Source of the DNA: Candidatus Tayloriibacteriota bacterium
GTDB taxonomy: Bacteria; Patescibacteriota; Minisyncoccia; Phycocordibacterales; GWA1-40-21
NCBI GenBank assembly: GCA_026395155.1
Contig: JAPLZG010000117.1
Location: 1-10,221, forward strand
Direction of reading: 5' to 3'
Length of the DNA stretch: 10,221 bases
This document shows positions 1 through 6,426 of this stretch, in pieces. Within the stretch, counting starts at the first letter, position 1; each line of letters opens with the position of its first letter. Under the pieces are notes generated by a model, which saw nothing but the letters and a program-made list of their open reading frames with translations, was not told the DNA's origin and ran no database searches. The position numbers and the translations under genes are program-made.

Positions 1-416
1 CATTTATCACTAAACACTAAAACTGAGGATTTTGGTGCTGGGGTTTGATCTTTGATTGCCCGCCGTTCCCACGGCGGGCGTTTGTCTTTCCCTTGTTTCC
101 CTTGATTTTGATTTCTTTTGATCTTTGTGACTTCAATTTTTCTGAATTATAGTGGTGCGAAGCACCTTCATCAAATCACGACTTTTTGGAAAAAGGTGGT
201 GTGGTGAGTTCGCGAGGCAGGCCTGTTTGTGTAGGCGGAGTAATTGTAATTTGATATTAAAATCGAGAGCTCTTTTATTTTTTTGAATTTAATGGTAAAA
301 ATAGTAATACTTGTCCTATTAGAAATTCACAATAATAGTGGATAAATAGGGAAAAATGATAAGACAAGGTGTTTAAAGTGTAAATATCAATTTAATAGTT
401 TAAATTTTTAATTAGG
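1..416. other. Left-edge region without a convincing gene
   Basis: The frame starting at base 1 is open for 15 codons to a TGA at 46-48 and could be the tail of a gene to the left, but the residues match nothing I recognise. The rest holds two hairpins (58-79 and 154-166), a GC-richer stretch near 200-235, and an AT-rich stretch before the first gene. No RNA gene or ORF of note was found on either strand. The GC-rich patches inside AT-rich sequence resemble dispersed intergenic repeats rather than coding DNA. Confidence 0.5.
58..79. terminator. Hairpin, possible terminator
   Basis: A perfect 9-bp stem (GCCCGCCGT, 58-66, with ACGGCGGGC, 71-79) closes a TCCC loop. It begins 10 bases after the stop of the edge frame and is followed by pyrimidine-rich sequence, but not by a clean T run. 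It could be a weak terminator or a dispersed GC-rich repeat. Confidence 0.35.
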
Positions 417-1652
417 ATGACAAAAATAAAAAAGCCTGAATTGTTATCACCTATACAAGATTACACATCACTTATGACAGCCATAAACAATGGTGCAGAT
501 GCGGTGTTTTTTGGTATAAAAGGATTTAATATGCGTGCAGGTGCTAAAAATTTTACTATTAAGGATTTGCCAAAAATAACAAAAATAGCCCACAAAAATA
601 ATGTAAAAGCATATCTTGCTATCAATATTATTATTTATGAAGAAGAAATAAAAAAAGTCAGAGAGATTTTGAAAAAAGTCAAAAATGCTGGAGTCGATGC
701 GATTATTTGTTGGGATTTTGCGATAATTCAAATTGCTAAAGAACTTGGTATAGAAGTTCATATCAGTACGCAAGCCAGTATCGCAAATTCTAAAACAGCG
801 GAATTTTATAGAAATCTTGGTGCAAAGAGAATTGTTTTGGCACGCGAATGTTCAATTAAACAAATTAAGGAAATAAAGAAAAATACGAAAGTAGAAATTG
901 AAATATTTATCCATGGGGCAATGTGCGTTTCTATTTCCGGAAGGTGTTTTATGTCACAATTTTTGTATGGTAAATCAGCAAATCGAGGTGAATGTATGCA
1001 ACCATGTAGAAGAAAGTATTTAATTAAACAAATTGATGGAGGAAAAGAGTTGGAATTGGGGGAGGATTATGTTCTTAGTCCCAAGGATTTATGCACGATT
1101 GATTTTATAGAAAAAATAATAGATATAGGTGTGGATTGTTTTAAAATAGAGGGTCGTAATAGAAGTCCTGAATATGTTGCAATTGTCACAAAATCTTATA
1201 GAACAATTATTGATTTTATTTGTTCGGCTAAAAAGAGAGATAAGAATTTTAATGAGCAATTAACAAAATTAAAAGAAGATTTGTTTCAAAAATTGGAAAC
1301 AGTTTATCATAGAGGAAGTAGTAGCGGTTTTTATTTAGGAAAACCAATAAACGAATGGACAGATTCTTCTGGAAATCAGGCTACACAAAAGAAAGTTTAT
1401 ATAGGGAAAGTTTCAAATTATTATAGTAAAATTAATGTAGCTGAAATATTGATTCAGGGAAATACAAAGATAAAAATTGCTGATACGATTATTTTTCAAG
1501 GCCCTACGACAGGAGTGATGGAACAAGAAATAATTTCTTTGGAAAAAAATCATAAACCAATTAAGATTGCCGGAAAAGGGGAGAAAATTGCTGTTAAAGT
1601 GACATCTGATGTAAAGAAAAATGATGAGGTCTATGTTTATAAGAAGAATTAG
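417..1652 (+). CDS. U32-family protein, TrhP/UbiU type (annotated as U32 peptidase)
   Basis: 411 aa. The 'peptidase' family U32 is now known to include Fe-S enzymes that hydroxylate tRNA (TrhP), 23S rRNA (RlhA) or ubiquinone precursors (UbiU/V). Visible here are the N-terminal PELLSP start, the signature EIFIHGAMC at 162-170, and cysteines 170, 177, 193 and 226. Their spacing matches the [4Fe-4S] ligands of UbiU. The motif FKIEGRNRSPEYVA follows at 242-255, and a C-terminal beta-rich domain covers about 320-411, as in TrhP. A TrhP-like role in 5-hydroxyuridine formation at tRNA position 34 is the best inference; other U32 substrates cannot be excluded. The ATG at 417 has only a weak TTAGG upstream. 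The Fe-S assembly genes iscS and iscU follow on the same strand, which fits a cluster-dependent enzyme. Confidence 0.85.
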   Translation: MTKIKKPELLSPIQDYTSLMTAINNGADAVFFGIKGFNMRAGAKNFTIKDLPKITKIAHKNNVKAYLAINIIIYEEEIKKVREILKKVKNAGVDAIICWDFAIIQIAKELGIEVHISTQASIANSKTAEFYRNLGAKRIVLARECSIKQIKEIKKNTKVEIEIFIHGAMCVSISGRCFMSQFLYGKSANRGECMQPCRRKYLIKQIDGGKELELGEDYVLSPKDLCTIDFIEKIIDIGVDCFKIEGRNRSPEYVAIVTKSYRTIIDFICSAKKRDKNFNEQLTKLKEDLFQKLETVYHRGSSSGFYLGKPINEWTDSSGNQATQKKVYIGKVSNYYSKINVAEILIQGNTKIKIADTIIFQGPTTGVMEQEIISLEKNHKPIKIAGKGEKIAVKVTSDVKKNDEVYVYKKN

Positions 1653-1698
1653 ATAGAAGCTGTTAGTTGTTAGCTTTTAGGTGCTAGGTTCTTCAGTC

Positions 1699-1769
1699 AT
1701 TGCGAGGAGGTATTCCGACGCCCGCCCGACTGAACGAAAACTTTTTCAATCGTTCGGGCGGGCGGCAAT
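1699..1769. repeat. GC-rich dispersed stem-loop (REP/MITE-like)
   Basis: Outer arms ATTGC (1699-1703) and GCAAT (1765-1769) enclose a long GC stem. CGCCCGCCCGA at 1719-1729 pairs perfectly with 1754-1764, and the pairing extends as ACGA with TCGT if four bases bulge out. It lies between the U32 gene and iscS in otherwise AT-rich DNA. A related element is at 3489-3564. This kind of 'ATTGCGAGGAG...GCAATCC' repeat is widespread between genes in several uncultivated lineages. In the iscS frame it reads as meaningless Arg-rich sequence, so it is not part of the protein. Confidence 0.75.
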
Positions 1770-1794
1770 CCAGTATTATAAATTTTTATTGAAA

Positions 1795-2910
1795 ATGAAA
1801 AGAGTATATTTAGACAACGCTTCTACAACGCCAATAGATCCGAAAGTTTTGGGAGTTATGTTGCCATATCTTACGGAAAAGTATGGAAATCCGTCATCGA
1901 TACATTATGAAGGGAGGCTGGCTAAAAAGGCGATTGAGGAATCTAGGGAAAGAATTGCTAAAATTGTTGGTGTTAAAAAAGAGGGGATAATTTTTACAAG
2001 CGGTGGTACAGAGTCAGATAATCTTGCTATTTTAGGAATTGCTCGAGCAAATAAAGAAAAAGGGAAACATATAATTGTTTCTGCTATTGAACATAAAGCT
2101 GTATTGGATTCTTGTAAAAAACTAGAAAAAGAAGGTTTTGAAATAACATATTTAAATGTAGATAAAAATGGAATTGTTTCTTTGGAATTCTTGAAGAAAA
2201 GTATAAGGAAAGATACTATTTTAGTTTCTATTATGTATGCAAATAATGAGATTGGCACAATTCAGCCGATCAAAGAAATCTCTAAAATAATTAAAGAATC
2301 TAAAATTGCTAATCCGATATTCCACACTGATGCATGCCAAGCCGTTGGTGCCTTACCTATTAATATTAATGATTTAAATGTGGATGCCTTAACAATTAGT
2401 TCATCAAAGATTTATGGTCCGAAGGGGGTTGGGTGTTTATATCTGAATAAAAATTGTAAAATTGAACCAATTATTTTTGGTGGTGGCCAGGAAAGGGGAA
2501 TAAGATCGGGTACTGAAAATACTGCTTATATTGTTGGTTTTGCGGAAGCACTTTTTATATCAGAAAAGAAAAGGTTGTCAGAAAATAAAAGATTAACAAA
2601 GCTTCGTGATTATTTTATAGAAAATTTAATTAAAAAAATACCAAAAATTATTATTAATGGTGACAGAATAAAAAGATTGCCAAATAATATTAATTTATCT
2701 TTACACGGAGTGGAGGGGGAGTCTTTCATTTTAATGTTAGACAACTCTGGAATATCTTGTTCGACTGGTTCAGCATGTTCTTCTTCAGATTTAAAACCAT
2801 CGCATGTTATTTCGGCTTTAGGAGGTGATGCTGAGTTGGCACATTCTAGTATCCGTTTTACACTTGGTAGATATAGTACAAAAAAAGATATTAATTATGT
2901 GGTAAGATAA
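1795..2910 (+). CDS. iscS: Cysteine desulfurase, IscS/NifS family
   Basis: PLP enzyme that converts cysteine to alanine and carries the sulfur as a persulfide for Fe-S clusters and tRNA thiolation. 371 aa from the ATG at 1795, where the family N-terminus MKRVYLDNASTT begins; the frame is open from 1681, but that part is a repeat. Key residues line up with E. coli IscS numbering: His100, Asp179 and Gln182 (HTDACQAVG), the PLP lysine Lys205 (SSSKIYGPKG), RSGTEN at 237-242, and catalytic Cys328 in the loop CSTGSACSS. The residue before the PLP lysine is Ser rather than the usual His. The protein stops just after LGRYSTKKDINYVV, about 20-30 residues short of typical family members; a +1 frame continues it (see 2906-2968). 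There is no clear ribosome binding site. Partner iscU follows. Confidence 0.95.
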   Translation: MKRVYLDNASTTPIDPKVLGVMLPYLTEKYGNPSSIHYEGRLAKKAIEESRERIAKIVGVKKEGIIFTSGGTESDNLAILGIARANKEKGKHIIVSAIEHKAVLDSCKKLEKEGFEITYLNVDKNGIVSLEFLKKSIRKDTILVSIMYANNEIGTIQPIKEISKIIKESKIANPIFHTDACQAVGALPININDLNVDALTISSSKIYGPKGVGCLYLNKNCKIEPIIFGGGQERGIRSGTENTAYIVGFAEALFISEKKRLSENKRLTKLRDYFIENLIKKIPKIIINGDRIKRLPNNINLSLHGVEGESFILMLDNSGISCSTGSACSSSDLKPSHVISALGGDAELAHSSIRFTLGRYSTKKDINYVVR

Positions 2911-2968
2911 AATGTCTGCTTTAACTATAAAAAATAATAAATACACACGTTTCGTAACTCAAATTTAA
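2906..2968 (+). other. Possible frameshifted C-terminal extension of iscS
   Basis: The iscS frame ends VVR-stop at 2908-2910. Skipping one base after GTA at 2902-2904 gives a frame that reads DKMSALTIKNNKYTRFVTQI and stops at 2966-2968, three bases before the iscU start. That would yield a 390-residue protein, close to the normal family length. The continuation 'YVV-DKMSAL' resembles the helix that usually follows this point, but the last 12 residues are not distinctive. It could be a sequencing error, a genuine mutation or chance. Confidence 0.4.
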
Positions 2969-2971
2969 AAA

Positions 2972-3403
2972 ATGAAAAACAAAAAAAAGATATGCGATGG
3001 TGAAAATTGGTTATACAATGATATTGTAAAGGATCATTTCTTTCATCCAAGAAATATTTTAATAGATGATACAGATTATGAATATGACGGGATGGGTATT
3101 TCTGGGAATGCTTTTTGCGGTGATGTGATGATAGTTTGGATAAGAGTTGATTCAAAAAAAGAAAAAATTGCCGAATGTAAATGGAGAACTTTTGGATGTG
3201 CTTCAGCTATAGCTTCAACATCAATGATGTCCGTAATGGTTACTGAAAAAGGTGGAATGAGTATAAAAAAAGCTGAAAAATTAAAACCAGAAAATATTAT
3301 TAAAAGACTCGGAGGTTTACCTGATAAAAAGTTACATTGTTCTGTATTAGGAGATAAAGCCTTAATTCAGGCAATTTTGGATTACAAAAATAATCGTCCT
3401 TGA
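2972..3403 (+). CDS. iscU: Fe-S cluster scaffold protein, IscU / NifU N-terminal type
   Basis: 143 aa, a single scaffold domain that receives sulfur from the desulfurase and builds a [2Fe-2S] cluster before passing it on. The three conserved cysteines are Cys49 (FCGDVM, with the conserved Asp51), Cys76 (TFGCASAIASTSMM) and Cys123 (LHCSVLG, preceded by the conserved His). The 47-residue gap between Cys76 and Cys123 matches IscU (43 in E. coli) and not SufU, which has an insertion here. It lacks the ferredoxin-like middle and C-terminal domains of full NifU. An LPPVK-like chaperone motif is replaced by LGGLPDKKLHC. It starts 61 bases after the iscS stop, or 3 bases after the frameshifted iscS end, so co-transcription is likely. 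Confidence 0.93.
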   Translation: MKNKKKICDGENWLYNDIVKDHFFHPRNILIDDTDYEYDGMGISGNAFCGDVMIVWIRVDSKKEKIAECKWRTFGCASAIASTSMMSVMVTEKGGMSIKKAEKLKPENIIKRLGGLPDKKLHCSVLGDKALIQAILDYKNNRP

Positions 3404-3422
3404 TTTAGTTGATAATAAACTA

Positions 3423-3443
3423 CTACCGGCTGGAAGCCGGTAG
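3423..3443. repeat. REP-like hairpin
   Basis: CTACCGGC (3423-3430) and GCCGGTAG (3436-3443) form a perfect 8-bp stem with a 5-base loop. It begins 20 bases after the iscU stop. There is no T run, so it is more like a REP / IS200-type hairpin than a factor-independent terminator, although it could protect the iscU transcript end. Confidence 0.6.
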
Positions 3444-3488
3444 CTTTGGATAAGAATAAATTCCTATATCTAAGACGGGGATAAGGAT

Positions 3489-3564
3489 GGATTGCCACGC
3501 TACGCTCGGTTGACGGAGGTCGTATCTCTTTGTCTTTGCGAGGATGTAATCATCCGTGGCAAAC
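3489..3564. repeat. Dispersed imperfect inverted repeat
   Basis: GGATTGCCACG (3489-3499) pairs with CGTGGCAAACC (3554-3564), 10 of 11 positions. The right half contains TTGCGAGGA, shared with the stem-loop at 1699-1769, so both belong to one family of GC-rich intergenic repeats. Confidence 0.6.
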
Positions 3565-3941
3565 CATGTATTAATAGCAGAATCTTGAAAGGACCACCTA
3601 AAGGTGGGGGTTTTGCTCCCAAAGGTTACAACTCGCTTCTCTGCAGGAGTTGTTGATTTCTCCAACAAAAACTACGACTCTTCTTGCTTTCCTAAAACAA
3701 TAAATTGTTGCAGTACCTTTTTTCGATAGACGACCGATTCGTCCTTTGTGTCCGCAGTTTTTATTTGACATGTCTGCCTTCTTTCTCTTGGTTTTGAAAA
3801 AACGCTTCCTTTACAAGACTAATACATATTTATATAAAAGTAAATGTTTTTAGGTAATGTGCACATATTATTATGTATAGAAGAATATATAAATTTTGAT
3901 ACCCATATTTATGATAACGTGTTATTATTCAAATAAATTAT

Positions 3942-4403
3942 ATGGAACAAGATAGATTAAAAGAAACTATTGAAAAAGCGAAGAGAGTCTATCCATTACA
4001 AGGACAAATAAGATGTCCATATTTTAAGGATAATATTATTTTAACGTCAGATGGTTTTAATCACTTACAATATAAAGGCAATAGAAAGCCTAGAAATATA
4101 GACGAACAAATATTGAAATTAACTCTATTATCAAAAGCATTGGAAATAATTAAAAATACTGGGACACTTCAAGAATATAGAAAAGGAATTGAAAAAGTTG
4201 GTAAGATAGGTAGTGATGGTTTCTATAAAACAAAGAATGTTGAGTACTGGGGTTTCCACGCAATTTTTGGAAAAGATTATTTGAGAAAAATAGTTGTTAT
4301 ATTAAAGAGAGTGGGAGATGGTAAAATCATCTTTTGGAGTGTAATGCCACATAGAAAGTTTAATAATCAAAAACTATACGAAGATGGAATTGAAGATTAT
4401 TAG
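3942..4403 (+). CDS. Paralogue A: small hypothetical protein, possible BECR/RelE-fold RNase
   Basis: 153 aa, no signal peptide or membrane segment. It is a clear paralogue of the protein at 7276-7734. Shared features are a CP dipeptide (25-26), GFNHL with His41, R-N-I-D-E at 51-55, KLTLLSKALEIIKN (59-72), then a basic spacer, then VVILKRVGDGKIIFWSVM (118-135). An alternation of a short strand, a conserved His, a helix, and a C-terminal strand pair ending in R-x-G-x-G ... SV resembles the phage-associated barnase-EndoU-ColicinE5-RelE (BECR) nucleases. That fold assignment is from memory of the family and is unproven. His41, Arg80, Arg123 and Ser133 would be the residues to test. No partner antitoxin protein is adjacent. 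A terminator and a structured element follow directly. No ribosome binding site is visible. Confidence 0.7.
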   Translation: MEQDRLKETIEKAKRVYPLQGQIRCPYFKDNIILTSDGFNHLQYKGNRKPRNIDEQILKLTLLSKALEIIKNTGTLQEYRKGIEKVGKIGSDGFYKTKNVEYWGFHAIFGKDYLRKIVVILKRVGDGKIIFWSVMPHRKFNNQKLYEDGIEDY

Positions 4404-4405
4404 AC

Positions 4406-4440
4406 AACAAAAAAGCCCTCATTAAGAGAGCTGTTTTGTT
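4406..4440 (+). terminator. Terminator hairpin after paralogue A
   Basis: AGCCCTC (4414-4420) pairs with GAGAGCT (4426-4432), six of seven positions, around an ATTAA loop. An A-rich left flank (4406-4412) can pair with TTTTGTT (4434-4440), so it may act in both directions. It starts 3 bases after the stop codon. Confidence 0.7.
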
Positions 4441-4498
4441 ATGCCTGCCTTCAGCTTAGGTAATCCTTAGCCGAAAAGGGGCTTACGCCCACAGGCAT
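4441..4498. other. Structured three-way-junction element, copy A
   Basis: Closing stem ATGCCTG (4441-4447) with CAGGCAT (4492-4498), 7 bp. Inside are hairpin 1 (TCAGCTTAGG 4451-4460 with CCTTAGCCGA 4465-4474, two mismatches, TAAT loop) and hairpin 2 (GGGC 4479-4482, loop TTAC, GCCC 4487-4490). The same architecture is at 7771-7828, with conserved GCCGAA and GGCTTACGCCCACAG and compensatory changes in the closing stem. Whether it acts as RNA or as folded single-stranded DNA is not known. Confidence 0.7.
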
Positions 4499-4502
4499 GG
4501 CA

Positions 4503-5606
4503 TTATAATATATCATTAGTACTAATTATGCAAGTACGTGAATAACCCCACCCATTTTTGCACTCTACTGATAATTTACTCAAATAATACTCTGACTTGT
4601 TTAGAACAGCAAATGGAGTCAATTTGTCTTTGAATGCACAATGGACACGCTTCGTATTGTAGAAGATCAAATACTCTTTCAGTTTTTCATTAAATGATGT
4701 TGTATCGTCAAAAAGCAAATTGACATTGTAATCTACAAACTCTTCTTGAATCGTACCATTGAAACTTTCGCAATGAGCATTCATCTTCGGAGTTCTTGGA
4801 TATGTGTGATAATGGGTAATGTTATTTTCAGTCAGGAGTTTGGATAAATACTTTTTAAATTCACTACCATTGTCAGTCAAAACATTTTTGATATCATACG
4901 GAAACATTTGCATAATAATAAAAAAGAAGTGTGCAAAAGTTTGAGAGGAATGTGACTTCGTGGCTATTGCATATGTGGTTCTGGTGAATATATCTATCGC
5001 TGTCAGTATATACATCCTATGACCGTTTTTCTGCTTCTCCACAGTGTCTAGAGCAATAGTGTGCCCGGGATACAGAATCTTGAAATCCTTTGGTTTCCTC
5101 AGGACTTTATTCCTTTTTACTTTTACGACCTTACCTGTACCAGTGATTCTTTGTGGAGAAATACGAAGACCTCCTAAATCAACAATTAATCTTTCAATTG
5201 TTGATGAACTAGGACATTTTGGAATACCAAAAGCATCACAAAAATCTAGAATCAATGGATATAGTTTTTCTGCTCCAAGATTGGGATGTTCGACTCTCAA
5301 TCTTTTAATTTCTTCAAGAATTCTCAAATCCCAAAATCGTTTTCTTCTAATCTTTGGCGTTCGTTTCTTGGGGTTGAGGGACTCAACTTTACCACCACCT
5401 TCTTTGAGAGTTCTTTTCCAATTAAAAAGAGTTCTTCTCAAGATCCCAAAGGCATCAATTGTTGATTCGAGTCCATGCTTTTTCCAATGAATCAATATGC
5501 GATATCTCCGCTTTGCTTGTTCGGTTATCATATATTGATACCTTACAGCACGATTGTAGACTGTGACAAATCCTTTGATCCCCCTATAGATATTTTGTAT
5601 TCTCAT
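4503..5606 (-). CDS. IS481-family DDE transposase
   Basis: 367 aa. Cuts and joins the IS ends. The N-terminal helix-turn-helix lies at about 28-68 (LRRTLFNWKRTLKEGG at its end), followed by a basic linker and an rve integrase core at about 175-335. The catalytic triad is Asp187 (ALDTVE), Asp245 (LTDNGSEF) and Glu280 (HCESFNGTIQEEF), with the last two 35 apart, as in classic DDE enzymes. The C-terminal box FYNTKRVHCAF is present. The triad is intact and there is no internal stop, so it may be active. The coding frame runs through the left terminal repeat and picks up its stop outside the element, so residues from about 356 (SRTCIISTNDIL) come from the insertion site rather than the IS. The ATG at 5606 lies just inside the right repeat. 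Confidence 0.9.
   Translation of the reverse strand: MRIQNIYRGIKGFVTVYNRAVRYQYMITEQAKRRYRILIHWKKHGLESTIDAFGILRRTLFNWKRTLKEGGGKVESLNPKKRTPKIRRKRFWDLRILEEIKRLRVEHPNLGAEKLYPLILDFCDAFGIPKCPSSSTIERLIVDLGGLRISPQRITGTGKVVKVKRNKVLRKPKDFKILYPGHTIALDTVEKQKNGHRMYILTAIDIFTRTTYAIATKSHSSQTFAHFFFIIMQMFPYDIKNVLTDNGSEFKKYLSKLLTENNITHYHTYPRTPKMNAHCESFNGTIQEEFVDYNVNLLFDDTTSFNEKLKEYLIFYNTKRVHCAFKDKLTPFAVLNKSEYYLSKLSVECKNGWGYSRTCIISTNDIL
4540..4565 (+). repeat. IS481-like left terminal inverted repeat
   Basis: Matches the complement of 5628-5653 at most positions, with one gap, notably TAACC, CAC and TTGCACTC. It lies inside the 3' end of the transposase frame. Confidence 0.75.
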
Positions 5607-5627
5607 GTTGCGCCCATTTGATTAATG

Positions 5628-5653
5628 AGTGCAATATGTATGTGAGGTTAGTC
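5628..5653 (-). repeat. IS481-like right terminal inverted repeat
   Basis: GCAATATGTATGTGAGGTTA at 5631-5650 plus flanks pairs with the left end at 4540-4565. A near-identical solo copy lies at 7203-7227. Confidence 0.78.
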
Positions 5654-5662
5654 AGTACGTCT

Positions 5663-5684
5663 GGTAATGTGCACACACATATGG
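5663..5684. repeat. Possible diverged IS-end-like sequence / 13-bp direct repeat
   Basis: GGTAATGTGCACACACATAT follows the IS target duplication. Its first 13 bases are identical to 3853-3865. Read inward it also resembles the IS end: TAA, then CACACACATAT against CACATACATAT, with one extra base. Both relationships are short and could be chance in this AT/GT-rich stretch. Confidence 0.3.
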
Positions 5685-5714
5685 CGGTTTTTAGTAGGGT
5701 TTCTGAAAGATATA

Positions 5715-6398
5715 TTAGCTTTTCGACAATTCAACCATTATACTTTCAAGATTAATACCATTATATTGTTCCTTACTGATTTTTGTATTTTCATAAAGTA
5801 TTTTTACTTTAAAGCCAGCATTTTTTATTTTTTCAAGATAATCATCTTTTAGTAGAGCGCCCGCAACACATCCAGATAATAATTCCTTATTATTTCTTTG
5901 TTCTTTTGAAAGTTCTTCTAGTAAAACAATGTCTGAAAGATAAATTTTTCCACCTGGTTTTAGAACTCTATATGCTTCAGCAAATGTTTTAGATTTATCA
6001 GGAGTTAAATTGATAACACAATTCGTAATTATTGTATCTACCATATTATCTTTTAAGGGCAAATGCTCTATTTCTCCAAAAAGAAACTCAACATTTGTTA
6101 TATTATATTTTTTAGCATTTTCTTTTGCTTTATTTATCATTTCTTTAGTCATATCTACACCTATAACTCTTCCTTTTCTCCCAACTTTTTCAGATGCCAA
6201 AATAGAGTCTATTCCTGCTCCAGAACCTAAATCTAAAACAACATCTCCTTCTTTAATCTTCCCAAAGGCAAGGGGATTACCACAACCAAGACCTAGATTT
6301 GCTTCACCTACTATTTTTAATTCTTCTTCAGAGTATCCAATACTTTTTGAAATATTTTTTGCTTTGTTGCATGAACATCCACACGAAGTATGCGACAT
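5715..6398 (-). CDS. arsM: Arsenite methyltransferase (ArsM-like)
   Basis: 227 aa, SAM-dependent, cytosolic. The family methylates As(III) to methylated arsenicals for detoxification. Family blocks in order: GEANLGLGCGNP (31-42), motif I VLDLGSGAG (54-62), VIGVDMTKEM (78-87), NVEFLFGEIEHLP (102-114), TNCVINL (125-131), RVLKPGG (144-150), SGCVAGAL (175-182). Cys39, Cys127 and Cys177 match the three arsenic-binding cysteines of characterised ArsM. The N-terminus MSHTSCGCSCNK adds a C-x-C-x-C metal-binding-like start. It is shorter than most ArsM (about 260-380 aa), lacking the C-terminal extension. No arsR, arsB or arsC is nearby. It starts 28 bases after the zinc-protein stop, on the same strand, with no ribosome binding site but a GC-rich GGCGGG direct repeat directly before the ATG, so it is probably co-transcribed with that gene. 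Confidence 0.88.
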   Translation of the reverse strand: MSHTSCGCSCNKAKNISKSIGYSEEELKIVGEANLGLGCGNPLAFGKIKEGDVVLDLGSGAGIDSILASEKVGRKGRVIGVDMTKEMINKAKENAKKYNITNVEFLFGEIEHLPLKDNMVDTIITNCVINLTPDKSKTFAEAYRVLKPGGKIYLSDIVLLEELSKEQRNNKELLSGCVAGALLKDDYLEKIKNAGFKVKILYENTKISKEQYNGINLESIMVELSKS

Positions 6399-6420
6399 GG
6401 CGGGTTAACTTGTTGGCGGG
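6399..6420. repeat. GGCGGG direct repeat in the arsM leader
   Basis: GGCGGG occurs at 6399-6404 and 6415-6420, separated by TTAACTTGTT, immediately before the arsM ATG and ending 6 bases from the upstream stop. It occupies the place where a ribosome binding site would be. Its GC content is unlike arsM, so it may be a join between two DNA sources. Confidence 0.45.
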
Positions 6421-6426
6421 CGTATT

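Larger units (their letters stand above)
3404..3941. other. 538-base region of repeat and mobile-element debris
   Basis: This stretch holds a short hairpin (3423-3443), a dispersed stem-loop (3489-3564), and a CCACC/GGTGG hairpin at 3594-3607. A minus-strand frame from ATG 3769-3771 to TAG 3598-3600 encodes 57 basic residues beginning MSNKNCGHKGRIGRLSKKGT, with GAAGG five bases before the ATG. The layout of a minus-strand coding tail followed by a terminal hairpin resembles the right end of an IS200/IS605 (tnpB) element, but I cannot identify the protein and no zinc-ribbon remnant is clear. After 3780 the sequence becomes AT-rich and leads into paralogue A. Confidence 0.4.
4540..5653 (-). mobile_element. 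IS481-like insertion sequence with target duplication
   Basis: About 1114 bp. The imperfect terminal inverted repeats are 4540-4565 (reading GAATAACCCCACCCATTTTT then GCACTC) and 5628-5653 (its complement starts GACTAACCTCACATACATAT). The 7-bp direct repeat AGTACGT abuts both ends (4533-4539 and 5654-5660), as expected for a target duplication. The one gene inside is a DDE transposase on the minus strand starting 22 bases inside the right repeat. The ends start GA rather than the common TG, so the exact boundaries could be off by a few bases. Confidence 0.75.

Noticed and set aside
3423..3668. 81-residue minus-strand ORF
   Set aside because: It runs through the REP-like hairpin and the dispersed repeat; the repeat parts cannot be protein. 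A tnpB-tail reading was considered, but no family motif is clear.
3942..4403. Type II toxin-antitoxin pair
   Set aside because: No small overlapping or adjacent antitoxin-like gene lies next to either paralogue.
4441..4498. Integron attC site
   Set aside because: The folded element suggested it, but the GTTRRRY / RYYYAAC core sites are absent in both copies. A cassette role by another recombinase remains open.
5044..5490. 148-residue ORF opposite the transposase
   Set aside because: Antisense shadow of an intact DDE transposase.
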